64,000 nt of DNA from Neobacillus rhizosphaerae (GTDB lineage: Bacteria > Bacillota > Bacilli > Bacillales > Cytobacillaceae). A model generated the notes under the pieces. That model searched no databases, was not told where the DNA came from, and was given only the letters and a program-made list of their open reading frames with translations. A program made the position numbers and the translations under genes. Where the stretch lies: the NCBI RefSeq assembly GCF_937468385.1, contig NZ_CALBWS010000017.1, positions 1 to 64,000 on the forward strand, given 5' to 3'. Shown piece after piece: positions 33,477-42,682 of the stretch (positions within the stretch are counted from its first letter, which is position 1; the number at the start of each line of letters is the position of its first letter).

Positions 33477-34048
33477 AATGCTTTGATGTCGTGAATAATT
33501 TCATCATAGGGAACATTTTTAAAGCCATCATACGATTTTTTAATATTTCCATCCTTATCAACTAAGTAAAGATAGGTTTGATGAATGACCTGATTGCCAT
33601 CATCAGGTTTTTTGACAAGTGTCTTAAAATTTTTCGCTGCGAATTCTTCAATAAACGCTTGAGAGTACCCTGTTAGAAAGGTCCAGTTTTTAAAATCTAC
33701 TCCAAATTGATTGCCATAACGGGTTAGGATTTCTGGTGTATCTACCGTTGGATCGACACTAAAAGAGACGAATTCAACATTCTTCAAGCCTTCCTCTTTA
33801 ACCTTTTTCTGTATTTTTAACATATTGGAGGTCATCGGAGGGCAGACATCCGCACAGCTTGTAAAAATAAAAGTTGAAATCCACACCTTGCCCTTTAAAT
33901 CTTTTAAACCTAATGACTTGTTATCTTGAGTTGTTGCCGTAAAATCCTTTACCTGCCAATTCACGGCATTTTCTATTTCTTTTTTTCCACATGCCGACAT
34001 TAACAGAGTACTAATAACTAAAAAAACTACCATTAACCGAGCCTTCAT
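33470..34048 (-). CDS. ypmQ: SCO1/SenC-family copper/thiol lipoprotein
   Basis: This 192-residue SCO-family protein delivers copper or reductant to cytochrome c oxidase CuA sites. Lipobox LLMSAC gives lipidated Cys20; the copper/redox motif is TSCADVCPP (Cys65, Cys69), and the ligand His is near residue 156 in NQVIHQTYL. The ATG at 34048 (AGGTGAT upstream) was chosen because it starts directly at the signal peptide; the longer frame has no site. Synteny with ypmR and ypmP supports the YpmQ-like identity. Confidence 0.93.
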   Translation of the reverse strand: MKARLMVVFLVISTLLMSACGKKEIENAVNWQVKDFTATTQDNKSLGLKDLKGKVWISTFIFTSCADVCPPMTSNMLKIQKKVKEEGLKNVEFVSFSVDPTVDTPEILTRYGNQFGVDFKNWTFLTGYSQAFIEEFAAKNFKTLVKKPDDGNQVIHQTYLYLVDKDGNIKKSYDGFKNVPYDEIIHDIKALQ

Positions 34049-34139
34049 CGTATCACCTGCAACCTTTTCTTTTCCATATCGTGAATAGTTTAACAAAGTT
34101 CTGAAAAAGATGAAAGAAAACTGTCTTAATCTTTGACGG

Positions 34140-34186
34140 CAAAAAATAGAGGATGGTGCTGCGTCAGGCACCATCCTCTATTTTTA
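34140..34186 (-). terminator. Terminator of the DegV-family gene
   Basis: AAAAATAGAGGATGGTGC and GCACCATCCTCTATTTTT form an 18-bp perfect stem with an 8-base loop, overlapping the stop codon. Confidence 0.93.
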
Positions 34187-35026
34187 GTCGTAGTAATACA
34201 TTAAGGCAAGTGCACCCGGTCCGGTATGAGTGCTGACAATGGGGCCAGTATAATCAATTTCGATATCCTGAAACCCAGTTAACTCGTATATGCTTTCTTT
34301 TATTTTTGTAGATAGCTCATATGCTTCGGCGTGAGCAATACCAACACCGCGAATGGTTTTCTCTTTTATATCCTCGGCAAATTGCTTGGCCATAAATTTA
34401 ACGACTTGAGAATGGCTGCGTACCTTCGTAACAGGTGTATACTCTGCACCTTCAAGTGATGCAATCGGTTTAATATTTAACAGGGATCCGATAAAGGCCT
34501 TCCCTTTTCCGATTCGTCCACCCTTAACCAAGTTATCTAATGTGTCAACCATAATGTACAGCTTGGTATGATTACGAACAGCCTCTAGTCGGTTAAGGAT
34601 TTCCTCCATGCTCTTCCCTAGTTTTGCCATCTCAGCAGCTTCCCTAACCTGAAAAGAAAGAGCTTTTGAAATAAACTTTGAATCCACCACAGTTACCTTC
34701 GTTTCTGTCATCTGTGCTGCGCTTTCAGCGGAGCGCACCGTCCCGCTCATTTTGCCGGTCATATGGATGGATAATACCTCATAGCCTTCTTCTCCAAGTC
34801 GGTCATAAACCTCAAGAAAAGCACCTATAGAAGGCTGCGAGCTTTTAGGTAATTCTTTGGAACCACTCATACCTTCAATAAATTCAACAGGATTGATATC
34901 CACCCGATCTAAGTAGGTTTCTCCATTTATAGTTACTGCCAATGGCACAATAATAATACCAAGCTTTTCCGCCATATCATTTGTTATATCTAATGTTGAA
35001 TCGGTTACAATTTTTATTTTGCTCAT
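34184..35026 (-). CDS. DegV family fatty-acid-binding protein
   Basis: This 280-residue DegV/FakB-type protein begins IKIVTDSTLDIT (phosphate/fatty-acid head-group loop) and has the family blocks SSQPSIGAFLEVYDRL, HMTGKMSGTVRSAESA and STHTGPGALALMYY at the C-terminus. FakB-like members bind a fatty acid for phosphorylation by FakA so that host or released fatty acids enter phospholipid. Which lipid this paralogue binds is not known. It lies among ypm genes and is probably its own unit, with a strong terminator. Confidence 0.93.
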   Translation of the reverse strand: MSKIKIVTDSTLDITNDMAEKLGIIIVPLAVTINGETYLDRVDINPVEFIEGMSGSKELPKSSQPSIGAFLEVYDRLGEEGYEVLSIHMTGKMSGTVRSAESAAQMTETKVTVVDSKFISKALSFQVREAAEMAKLGKSMEEILNRLEAVRNHTKLYIMVDTLDNLVKGGRIGKGKAFIGSLLNIKPIASLEGAEYTPVTKVRSHSQVVKFMAKQFAEDIKEKTIRGVGIAHAEAYELSTKIKESIYELTGFQDIEIDYTGPIVSTHTGPGALALMYYYD

Positions 35027-35135
35027 ACATTCACATCCCTACCATTACTGCCTTGTATTATACAGGTTTCGGCTTTTGAATGAAACACAATCCATCCTTT
35101 TCTATAATAAATTTAACATTTAACATTTTTTGGAT

Positions 35136-35169
35136 AAAAATAATAGAGCATCGATTTCCGATGCTCTAA
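35136..35169 (-). terminator. ypmP terminator
   Basis: AGAGCATCG (35145-35153) pairs with CGATGCTCT (35159-35167) and is followed on the minus strand by ATTATTTTTATCC. Confidence 0.82.
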
Positions 35170-35174
35170 TAGCA

Positions 35175-35426
35175 TTATGCGTTATTCTTTAGTTCTCCGA
35201 CCTTAAACAGTTGTTCATAGTCCGGCCATTTCATGACCTTTTTCAAATAATCTTTAAAGGAGTAGCATCTTTTTGGCTTTTTCTCTTGATAAAGTGATGC
35301 AACTAACGTCTGCAAACGGACTTGGATCATAAATTTATAAGTACTATCTTCCTCCAATACAGGAATATCCATGACTTTAACCTTCTGTCCAACAACATTT
35401 TTGAACTCTAGGCTTTTCAATAGCAA
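35175..35426 (-). CDS. ypmP: YpmP family (DUF2535) protein
   Basis: This small soluble protein of 83 residues matches the DUF2535/YpmP pattern: LLKSLEFKNVVGQKVKV, then IPVLEEDSTYKFMIQVRLQ and a basic C-terminus with YSFKDYLKKVMKWPDYE. Function is unknown. I place the start at TTG 35426, 8 bases after AGAGGA, which gives the usual N-terminus; an ATG at 35477 would add 17 residues. Its place next to the SCO and DegV genes follows the B. subtilis ypmPQRS order. Confidence 0.82.
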   Translation of the reverse strand: MLLKSLEFKNVVGQKVKVMDIPVLEEDSTYKFMIQVRLQTLVASLYQEKKPKRCYSFKDYLKKVMKWPDYEQLFKVGELKNNA

Positions 35427-35563
35427 AATATCAATCCTCTTTTTTACCCGTTTGACTTTATTATACACCCTATTCATCTCGAATTGTGTCTAATTATGCC
35501 TGGTTTAGAAAAATATTTGTGAATTATTTACATCACAAACAGCCCACTGTTATTTGCTTGCTT

Positions 35564-35794
35564 TTAGTCGAATGATTCGAAAATAAAAGGTCTAATCCGA
35601 GCATTCAATTTTGGATTTTGCTGGAGATAACTATGTTTGATAATAAATAATTTCGGTTTACTTTGTTTGCGGGTTTCAGCGTCATGGGAAGTAATACTGG
35701 TGAGGTCATTGCTGCAGATTGGGCAGACCCATCTATCGGAATCGCTGCTGCTGAAGGATGGTTGATGGCATTTCGGACAGATCTTTTTATACAT
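35564..35794 (-). CDS. Small zinc-ribbon protein
   Basis: This 76-residue protein starts MYKKICPKCHQPSFSSS and has CPKC and CPIC pairs separated by 14 residues, a zinc ribbon like those of nucleic-acid-binding or regulatory small proteins. The C-terminus is basic and aromatic (KLFIIKHSYLQQNPK). The start ATG 35794 has AAAGGAG 9 bases upstream. No family is recognised. It stands alone between ypmP and the hydrogenase locus. Confidence 0.75.
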   Translation of the reverse strand: MYKKICPKCHQPSFSSSDSDRWVCPICSNDLTSITSHDAETRKQSKPKLFIIKHSYLQQNPKLNARIRPFIFESFD

Positions 35795-36112
35795 AAGAGA
35801 CAACTCCTTTTCTTCTATTTTTCAAGCACTGATATTTTAGAATTTTTATTAAACTATGTATTTTCAATAGAAAAATGACATCATTAACTTACTAATTTCC
35901 GATATGTTCGTTCTTATTAAAGAACTAATAGATTAAGTATATGCTATAATAACGACCATTAAAAATCTTAAAAACAGGCATATTTTCGTAATTAAGAACA
36001 ATTATAGTTGTTTTTCTCGTTTTATCTCTTGTTTTCTTATTATTAGGAACTTTATAACAAACTGTTCGTTCTTTATATAATTTCAAAACTGGATGAAAGA
36101 AAATAAGTAAAC
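35795..36112. other. Intergenic region at the hydrogenase locus boundary
   Basis: This 318-base, very AT-rich stretch contains two GTTCGTTCTT copies (near 35907 and 36064) and a small ACAATTATAGTTGT hairpin near 36000. It contains no coding frame with a ribosome binding site and no recognisable RNA gene. Confidence 0.5.
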
Positions 36113-36162
36113 AAAAAAAATAGCCCCCATTTTTATAGTAAAAATGGGGGCTATTTTTTTAA
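36113..36162. terminator. Hydrogenase operon terminator
   Basis: AAAATAGCCCCCATTTTTA and TAAAAATGGGGGCTATTTT form a near-perfect long stem at 36117-36157 with T-runs on both strands. It ends the hypE transcript. Confidence 0.95.
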
Positions 36163-37160
36163 CAGATTCTCGGAAACATTGTTCCTGATAATCTATTTAG
36201 TATTCTTTTGGATCCAAGCGGTGTTTCTAATAACAATTGTCCTTTTTCTTTTCCAATGATGGTACCAATAACGACAGCGTTTTCTCCCTCAGGGAATTCT
36301 CGCAATATATCGATTACTTTATTTCTTTCATTTTCAGCAACGACAATAATTGCCTTTCCCTCATTTGCAAGATATAGCGGGTCAAAGCCCAACAGATCAC
36401 AGACACCGTGTACCTCGCCTTTTACTGGTACATCGATTTCATTGATTTTCATCGTAATATTAAAATCTTCGGCAATTTCAACTAGAGTTGTAGCAAGGCC
36501 GCCTCTTGTTGGGTCACGCATAATCCTTACGCCCTTCGAATGCTGTAAGACCTCATCCAGCATTGTATTTAGTGAGGCACAATCACTATTAATTGGGACA
36601 GTAATACCCAGTTCTCCTCTTGCAGTAAGGACAGCTATACCATGGTCACCGATAGTTCCTGAAACAATGATAGCATCGCCTTCTTCAAATTCAAGGCTAC
36701 AACCCATGTTAGGTTGATAAACTCCGATTCCAGTTGTATTAATATACACTCCATCGGCACTGCCTCGTTCAACTACCTTTGTGTCACCAGCTACAATTAC
36801 CACACCTGTTTTACGTGCTTCATTCGCCATATCTAAGACTATTTGCCTTAAATCGGCAACAGGAAAGCCCTCTTCAATGATAAAGCCACAGGTTAAATAA
36901 ACAGGTTTTGCCCCGCTGACTGCAAGATCATTAACGGTACCGGCTACGGCTAATTTTCCAATAGAACCACCCGGAAAGAAAATTGGTTTAATCACAAACG
37001 AATCGGTTGTCACAGCAATTTTACTGTTTGAAATGATGACGGAAGCAGCATCAAACATAGCTTCGTTACCATCACCAAATGCATTGATAAATACATCCCG
37101 GATTAATCGATGACTTAATTCCCCGCCATCACCGTGCGCTAAGCTAATAAATTTTTCCAT
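36159..37160 (-). CDS. hypE: Hydrogenase maturation protein HypE
   Basis: HypE receives a carbamoyl group from HypF on its C-terminal Cys and dehydrates it to a thiocyanate, the source of the active-site CN ligands. The 333-residue product ends in the diagnostic PRIC and begins with SLAHGDGGELSHRL. The AIR-synthase-like core has TTDSFVIKPIFFPGG and MRDPTRGGLAT. The ATG at 37160 overlaps the hypD stop by one base and follows GAGGGAGA. It is the last gene of the hyp set. Confidence 0.97.
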   Translation of the reverse strand: MEKFISLAHGDGGELSHRLIRDVFINAFGDGNEAMFDAASVIISNSKIAVTTDSFVIKPIFFPGGSIGKLAVAGTVNDLAVSGAKPVYLTCGFIIEEGFPVADLRQIVLDMANEARKTGVVIVAGDTKVVERGSADGVYINTTGIGVYQPNMGCSLEFEEGDAIIVSGTIGDHGIAVLTARGELGITVPINSDCASLNTMLDEVLQHSKGVRIMRDPTRGGLATTLVEIAEDFNITMKINEIDVPVKGEVHGVCDLLGFDPLYLANEGKAIIVVAENERNKVIDILREFPEGENAVVIGTIIGKEKGQLLLETPLGSKRILNRLSGTMFPRIC

Positions 37161-38272
37161 CAAAAGCTCTCCCTCATGTATTGATAATAAGCAGCACAGC
37201 TTCCTTCGGCCGACACCATACACGGACCAACTGGATTCATTGGGTGACAGGCTTTACCGAACAATGAACATTCATTAGGCGATATTAATCCACGGATGAC
37301 TTCACCGCAGCGACATTTTGTTTTCCTTGGCTCCCCAACTTCAACCGTAAATCTTTTTTTTGCATTAAACTGGGAATATTCCGGTTTTAAATCCAGTCCG
37401 CTATTGGGAATTACTCCAATGCCGCGCCATGCCTCATCGCATTCGGTTAAATATTTATCCATCCACTGATGGATTACCTGATTCCCGGTTTTCGTTACAA
37501 TCGATGGATGATTATTAATAATTGCTGCCTGCCCTGTTAACGCTAACTCGATGGATTTGTAAATACCAAAAAGTAGTTCTGCTGTTTCAAATCCGGTTAT
37601 CACCCCGGATATATGATATTCATCAACTAAGTACTTATAAGAATTTTCTCCTAAGACAATGGATACATGTCCTGGGAGTAAAAATCCGTCCAAATTGACT
37701 TCTCCCGCATCCAGTAAATAGCGGAGAACGGGTTCAACCAGCTTTGTTGTCATCCAGATTGAAAAATTCCCAATACTGCGTTTTTCTGCTTCACCGACCA
37801 TTAGCGTTAAGATGGGGATGGTGGTTTCAAAGCCAACTCCAAGAAAGATGACTTCTTTATCAGGATTTTCTTCAGCAATCTTAATAGCCTCAACAGGCGA
37901 GTATAATACCCGAATATCCTTACCCGCAATCTTCGAATCAAGCAGTGTTTTGTTAGATCCTGGCACGCGCATCATATCGCCAAACGTACAGATAATTCGA
38001 TTTTCACCTTCTGCCAGGGCAATCATGGCGTCAATGGATCTTTGGTCGGTTACACAAACTGGGCAGCCGGGGCCAGAAATTAAGTTTACCTCATCTTTCA
38101 AGCATTGTTTAACTCCTGTACGAGCTAAAGACATAGTATGTGAGCCGCAAACTTCCATAAATGCAGGCCTTCGTCCAAATTTCTGTTGAAATTCTTTTGC
38201 TTTTTCAATTACTGCTTCCACAAGCGGCTTACATATTTCCGGATTACTTGATTGCTTCAGAATTTCGAGCAT
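37160..38272 (-). CDS. hypD: Hydrogenase maturation protein HypD
   Basis: HypD is the iron-sulfur scaffold that, with HypC, holds the Fe(CN)2CO precursor. The 370-residue product shows the conserved Cys motifs EVCGSHTMSLARTG and GPGCPVCVT, and C-terminal cluster ligands in CRCGEVIRG, ECSLFGKACHP and GPCMVSAEGSCAAYY. The ATG at 38272, behind GGAGGAAG, was chosen; it overlaps hypC by 29 bases. It lies between hypC and hypE as in most hyp operons. Confidence 0.97.
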   Translation of the reverse strand: MLEILKQSSNPEICKPLVEAVIEKAKEFQQKFGRRPAFMEVCGSHTMSLARTGVKQCLKDEVNLISGPGCPVCVTDQRSIDAMIALAEGENRIICTFGDMMRVPGSNKTLLDSKIAGKDIRVLYSPVEAIKIAEENPDKEVIFLGVGFETTIPILTLMVGEAEKRSIGNFSIWMTTKLVEPVLRYLLDAGEVNLDGFLLPGHVSIVLGENSYKYLVDEYHISGVITGFETAELLFGIYKSIELALTGQAAIINNHPSIVTKTGNQVIHQWMDKYLTECDEAWRGIGVIPNSGLDLKPEYSQFNAKKRFTVEVGEPRKTKCRCGEVIRGLISPNECSLFGKACHPMNPVGPCMVSAEGSCAAYYQYMRESF

Positions 38273-38480
38273 CGACGAGCTTCCTCCATTCTTCGACACT
38301 TTGTTTTGCATATGTTTCATCGACGATACTCATTGCCTGTCCAGCATGGACAATTACATAATCGCCAATATTTACATCAGGAACAAAAATAATCCCGACT
38401 GTTGTTTGTGAACCCATTACATCCACAATCGCGCTATATTCATTTTTTTTAACTACCTTTGCTGGTACTCCAACACACAT
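38244..38480 (-). CDS. hypC: Hydrogenase maturation chaperone HypC
   Basis: HypC/HupF is a small chaperone that carries the iron centre with HypD and hands it to the large subunit. The 78-residue product begins MCVGVPAKV with the essential Cys2 and has the OB-fold core VDVMGSQTTVGIIF and GDYVIVHAGQAMSIVDE. It overlaps hypF by 28 bases and hypD by 29, giving tight translational coupling. Confidence 0.97.
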   Translation of the reverse strand: MCVGVPAKVVKKNEYSAIVDVMGSQTTVGIIFVPDVNIGDYVIVHAGQAMSIVDETYAKQSVEEWRKLVDARNSEAIK

Positions 38481-40762
38481 TGGTTAGCACTCCTTTTTGC
38501 CGCGGCAACAACCAATTGCCCGTATGATAATCCACCGTCATTACACGGGGTATTTTCAGGTGCAAAGACCCTAAAACCCCGATCTCTTAATTCCGCCGTT
38601 ATTCTTTTCCGCAAATATCGGTTATGGATACTTCCACCCGATAACACAACGTCCTTTTTAGCATTTGGATATTTTTCAGACAAACTTTTCATTGTCGAAA
38701 TAATCGCCTGCACGACTGTTTCGTGGAATCTGCCACTTAATACAGAAACATCTTTCCCAGCTAAAACGTCCAAAGCTATTTCCTTCAACATCGACCTAAA
38801 ATCAATCGTTAATACTTCTTTTTCGAGTAATCCAAAGGGATATGGTTCGAATATAATTGCTTCATCTACTAGTTCAGCTAATTGAATCGCCGCTTCTCCA
38901 TCGTAGCTTGATACCTTAGTCACCCCGCAAATGGCACTAACTGCATCAAACAGCCTACCACATGTACCGGCATAAACAATGTTCAAATTTCTTTCCATCA
39001 TCCTCTTTAATATTTCAAGTTCTAAAACCTTATCCGCAAAAATAGCTTTGGCTAGATCTAAACCTTGTTCACCATGAAGGGCAATCAACATCGCTGCCGC
39101 ATTCCTCCATGGTTCACGAATGCATTTTTCACTTCCGGGAAGTGGAGTATAATGTAAATGGGCCATACGTTCGAACTCAGATGCATCTCCGTAGTAGATT
39201 TCAAAACCCCAAATATTGCCGTCAAGACCATATCCTGTTCCGTCAAGGATAATGCCGTAAGCTTTGCCGCAAATTTGATGTTCGTCGATACAGGCTGCCA
39301 TATGGGCATGATGATGCTGAACTTCCATTACTTCAGTAAAATCATATTCCTTCACTAGTTTCTGTATGTGGTAGCCTGGGTGAGCATCGATGACAGCTAG
39401 ACTCTTCGGTGTATCAATCCATTTCAAAAGATGGTCTAATTCATCCTGATAATGGTTAATCGTTTCAATATTTTCTAAATCACCAATATGTGGACCTACA
39501 AAAATTTGTTCATTTCGGCCAATCGTAAAGGTTGTTTTTTGCTGGCCACCGAAAGCTACAATTCCAGTAACATCTTTATTGGTTGTAAATGGATCAGGGA
39601 CATACCCCCTTGATCTACGGAAGAAATCAAGCTTCCCATCATTAATTTGGACAACTGAATCATCTACTGGATGAAGAATTTCCCGGTTATGAACGAGATA
39701 ATAATCGGTAATGCCAGCTAGGTATTGAAGGGCTTCCTCATCCTTATATAAAATCGGCATCCCTGATGGATTCGCACTTGTCATCACAAGAAAGGCTAAC
39801 TCTGGGTCAGTAAATAATAAATGATGCAGTGGTGTATAAGGTAGCATCACACCGATTGTGTCCATTCCAGGTGCTACACTTTTTGCTAGTTTATATTGTT
39901 TATTTTTTTTGAGAATTACAATGGATGACTCTGGACTATCCAATAGTTCACGTTCATCTCTACCTATTTCCCCAAGATCTTCCACTGATGAAAGTGAAGA
40001 AGCCATAACAGCTAGCGGCCGCAATGGCCTTTTTTTTCTATTTCTTAACGTAGTTACAGCTATTTCATTTTGGGCATCACAGCAAAGGTGGTAGCCGCCA
40101 ATGCCTTTGATGGCCAAAATCTTTCCCTCTTTTAAATGCTTAATGGAATCCTTAATCGGATTCTCAGAATCTACTTCTTGTCCGTCCTTAAGAAGCAGCC
40201 TAACTTTCGGACCGCATTTTGGGCAAGCAATTGGCTGTGCATGATGTCTTCTATTGGTTGGGTCCTCGTATTCCTTGCGGCATTCCTCGCACATTGGAAA
40301 ACCCTTCATCGAAGTATATGGCCGGTCATAGGGCAATTCTTCAATGATTGTGTAGCGGGGTCCACATTGTGTACAGTTAATAAACGGATACTGATAGCGA
40401 AAATCATCCGGATCGTTCATTTCAGTTAAACAATCATCACAAACTGCAGAATCAATCGGAATCACGAGCATTGACGTGCCGCTTCGCTCACTCTCAATAA
40501 TCGTAAACTCGGTTATATTCAGAAACTCAGCCTTTTCAACCAATATCTCATTGATTTTGGAAAGCCTAGGTGCCTTATTTTTCAAGTCTGATAAAAAGGA
40601 CTGAATGGATTCGTCCGCTCCCTCTAGGTGAATCTTGACACCGTCCATATTGTTTTGAACGGTACCATTAAGCTGATATTTACAGGCAAGCTGAAAGACG
40701 AACGGACGGAAGCCAACGCCTTGCACCCGCCCCCTGACGGCAATCCTTACTGCTGAACACAT
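38453..40762 (-). CDS. hypF: Carbamoyltransferase HypF
   Basis: HypF turns carbamoyl phosphate into a carbamoyl-adenylate and passes it to HypE. The 769-residue product has the full domain order: acylphosphatase (residues 5-90, GRVQGVGFRPFVFQL), paired zinc fingers (CDDC, CTQC, CEEC, CPKC, about 110-190), YrdC-type domain (about 200-385) and Kae1-like domain with HHHAHMAAC near residue 485. The ATG at 40762 overlaps hypB by 16 bases. Confidence 0.97.
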   Translation of the reverse strand: MCSAVRIAVRGRVQGVGFRPFVFQLACKYQLNGTVQNNMDGVKIHLEGADESIQSFLSDLKNKAPRLSKINEILVEKAEFLNITEFTIIESERSGTSMLVIPIDSAVCDDCLTEMNDPDDFRYQYPFINCTQCGPRYTIIEELPYDRPYTSMKGFPMCEECRKEYEDPTNRRHHAQPIACPKCGPKVRLLLKDGQEVDSENPIKDSIKHLKEGKILAIKGIGGYHLCCDAQNEIAVTTLRNRKKRPLRPLAVMASSLSSVEDLGEIGRDERELLDSPESSIVILKKNKQYKLAKSVAPGMDTIGVMLPYTPLHHLLFTDPELAFLVMTSANPSGMPILYKDEEALQYLAGITDYYLVHNREILHPVDDSVVQINDGKLDFFRRSRGYVPDPFTTNKDVTGIVAFGGQQKTTFTIGRNEQIFVGPHIGDLENIETINHYQDELDHLLKWIDTPKSLAVIDAHPGYHIQKLVKEYDFTEVMEVQHHHAHMAACIDEHQICGKAYGIILDGTGYGLDGNIWGFEIYYGDASEFERMAHLHYTPLPGSEKCIREPWRNAAAMLIALHGEQGLDLAKAIFADKVLELEILKRMMERNLNIVYAGTCGRLFDAVSAICGVTKVSSYDGEAAIQLAELVDEAIIFEPYPFGLLEKEVLTIDFRSMLKEIALDVLAGKDVSVLSGRFHETVVQAIISTMKSLSEKYPNAKKDVVLSGGSIHNRYLRKRITAELRDRGFRVFAPENTPCNDGGLSYGQLVVAAAKRSANQCVLEYQQR

Positions 40763-41406
40763 TGGAGATAAGCTCCTTCAATCCAGGAAAACCATTCATG
40801 CATACCTTCCTGTGTGCGAGCAGAAAGGGAAAATAAGATAGACTCAGGATTAATTTCTGTTAGGTCTTTTCTGGCTTCTTCAACACTAAAATCTAGATAT
40901 GGCAATAAATCTATTTTATTTAAAAGCACAAGCTCTGTTCTCATAAACATTTGTGGGTATTTTGGAATTTTATCATTTCCTTCAGGAACACTTAGAACAG
41001 CTACTTTATGGTGCTGGCCTAGGTCATATCCCGAAGGACAAACTAAATTGCCGACATTTTCAATGAAAAGTAAATCAATTTCGTCTAGATCAAATTCGGT
41101 TAATGTGGCAGCAACCATACGGGCATCAAGATGGCAGCCGCCATGGGTATTGATTTGTACTGCCTTTGCACCCATTGCACGAATTCGATCAGCATCCCTT
41201 TCTGTCGCTAAATCACCTTCAATGACGGCAATCCGATATTTCCCTGAAAGTTCTCTTACTGTTTCCTCCAATAGAGTTGTCTTACCTGCACCGGGAGAAC
41301 TCATCAGATTTATTACTAAGGTTTTCGTATTTTGGAATAGCTCTCGATTGAACTCTGCAGCCTTATTGTTATTTGTTAATACATCCGTTCTTAAAGTTAT
41401 TTTCAT
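40747..41406 (-). CDS. hypB: Nickel-insertion GTPase HypB
   Basis: HypB drives nickel insertion into the large subunit with HypA. The 219-residue GTPase shows P-loop NLMSSPGAGKTTLLEET, the metal-binding block NTHGGCHLDARMV and G4 LNKIDLLPYL. It lacks the His-rich N-terminal nickel store of some HypBs and the CxxCGC high-affinity site. The ATG at 41406 follows GAAGGGAG; it begins just after the hypA stop. Confidence 0.96.
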   Translation of the reverse strand: MKITLRTDVLTNNNKAAEFNRELFQNTKTLVINLMSSPGAGKTTLLEETVRELSGKYRIAVIEGDLATERDADRIRAMGAKAVQINTHGGCHLDARMVAATLTEFDLDEIDLLFIENVGNLVCPSGYDLGQHHKVAVLSVPEGNDKIPKYPQMFMRTELVLLNKIDLLPYLDFSVEEARKDLTEINPESILFSLSARTQEGMHEWFSWIEGAYLQCVQQ

Positions 41407-41407
41407 T

Positions 41408-41761
41408 TCAATTTCTCCCTTCGTATGATAAAATCTGGAATGTTTCCCCCGATAGTACCTTTCCAGAAGGGACAAGACAGCTCGGACAAAGAGCTATTTT
41501 CTGGTCAGGTCGATATTCCAATTCACAGAGGACACATTTTGCTTTTGCTTCTTCAATGTGTAGAACAAGTTCAGCAGTTTCTGTAAACAGATGCAGATTT
41601 TGATCTCGGAAAATATCAAATGCCATTCTTAACGCATCTGGCATAGCATTGGAGATTTCTCCAACAATTAATTCAACCTTATCTATTTGTTGAATTCCTT
41701 TGTCAGTGGCATCCTCCTGAATAAGCTGGAGGATATCTCCCATTAATGACATTTCATGCAT
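41408..41761 (-). CDS. hypA: Nickel metallochaperone HypA
   Basis: This 117-residue protein begins MHEMSLMGDILQ, with the nickel-binding N-terminal His2. The zinc site CVLC...CPSC (about residues 73-91) has the family spacing. The start ATG 41761 follows AGGGTGA and overlaps the upstream 147-residue gene by 8 bases. It works with HypB to load nickel. Confidence 0.96.
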   Translation of the reverse strand: MHEMSLMGDILQLIQEDATDKGIQQIDKVELIVGEISNAMPDALRMAFDIFRDQNLHLFTETAELVLHIEEAKAKCVLCELEYRPDQKIALCPSCLVPSGKVLSGETFQILSYEGRN

Positions 41762-42197
41762 CGCTATCACCCTGTCTCTTGTACTCCTGAAACCCAATTA
41801 AATAGGTGTCGTTCTTAAGTTTTATTGGGTAGGAATTGAGTTGTAAATCGCCAGATTGAGATTTAAAATTATATTCATTTTGACAATTCAAACATTTCCC
41901 AGTTGAATATAGTGTTGTTAGAATAATAATATTCGAACATACAGGACATACTCCATCAACTGCCTGCATGTTCGTTCCGATACGTGTTACTATAACGGGT
42001 TTACCATTAATAAACTTCATTTCAAGGTCAGAATTAAACTCATATTCTTTCATAATGGGGTGCCAAGTTATTCCTAGCACCCGATCAGTTGCAACTTCTA
42101 TTTTTTCCAAATCCTCACTTAAAAAAGGTTCATAAACTGACTTAACTGTTTGAAAAAGGCTGTTTCCCATTTCTTTAAAAAAGTCGCCTCGCCTCAT
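41754..42197 (-). CDS. Uncharacterised hydrogenase-operon protein with double CxxC
   Basis: This 147-residue soluble protein lies between the maturation protease and hypA. A CPVC...CLNC pair (about residues 82-103) suggests a zinc ribbon or rubredoxin-like site. The N-terminal half (SVYEPFLSEDLEKIEVATDR) is mixed alpha/beta. The ATG overlaps the protease stop (ATGA), showing it is an integral operon member. I do not recognise the family. By position it could be an assembly factor for the small subunit or its iron-sulfur clusters, in the place taken by HyaE/HupG-K-type helpers elsewhere; this is inference. Confidence 0.8.
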   Translation of the reverse strand: MRRGDFFKEMGNSLFQTVKSVYEPFLSEDLEKIEVATDRVLGITWHPIMKEYEFNSDLEMKFINGKPVIVTRIGTNMQAVDGVCPVCSNIIILTTLYSTGKCLNCQNEYNFKSQSGDLQLNSYPIKLKNDTYLIGFQEYKRQGDSDA

Positions 42198-42682
42198 AGG
42201 AGATTTCTCCAGTTATTTATTTGATCAATGACCACTTTAGCCAATTCTCCTAGCTTACTTTGATTGATCTCAGTAAGTTCAACACCTAATTCAAGTGATG
42301 TGGGCTGCATCCCAAACATGACAATCTGTTTAGGGTAGCGCTCCCTCATCTTTGCCGCTAAAAGGACTTCTTGGAATCCCATTTGATGGACAGACATTTT
42401 AATTCCAAAATAGGCAGGAATTTCATCTCCAACTAGGGTAATTATCGTGCCACCTTGCTTACCAGCATTAATTGCATCAATAATTATTAAGTTTTCAGCA
42501 TCTTCTACTGGGCCAAGTAACTTCATTCCGTCTGTTAAGCCCTCAACAATTTCGATATTTTCAACATCCTTTAATGCTTCTTCTAGCAAGGGCAAAAGGT
42601 GGATGCCAACACCCTCATCTGAAAAGAGGGTGTTGCCAATTCCTAAAATCGTTATTTTTTCGCCTGCAAGTTTATTTTCCAT
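42194..42682 (-). CDS. Hydrogenase large-subunit maturation endopeptidase
   Basis: This is a 162-residue HyaD/HybD-type protease that removes the large-subunit C-terminal peptide after nickel insertion. The signature GIGNTLFSDEGVG (nickel-sensing Glu) is at residues 14-26, IIIDAINAG holds the second ligand, and HQMGFQEVL the His. The ATG at 42682 overlaps the cytochrome b gene by 11 bases. Its likely substrate is the HyaB-like subunit two genes upstream. Confidence 0.94.
   Translation of the reverse strand: MENKLAGEKITILGIGNTLFSDEGVGIHLLPLLEEALKDVENIEIVEGLTDGMKLLGPVEDAENLIIIDAINAGKQGGTIITLVGDEIPAYFGIKMSVHQMGFQEVLLAAKMRERYPKQIVMFGMQPTSLELGVELTEINQSKLGELAKVVIDQINNWRNLL

Noticed and set aside
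40814..41428. 204-codon frame opposite hypB
   Set aside because: It is antisense to a well-supported gene in a tight operon and lacks a start signal.
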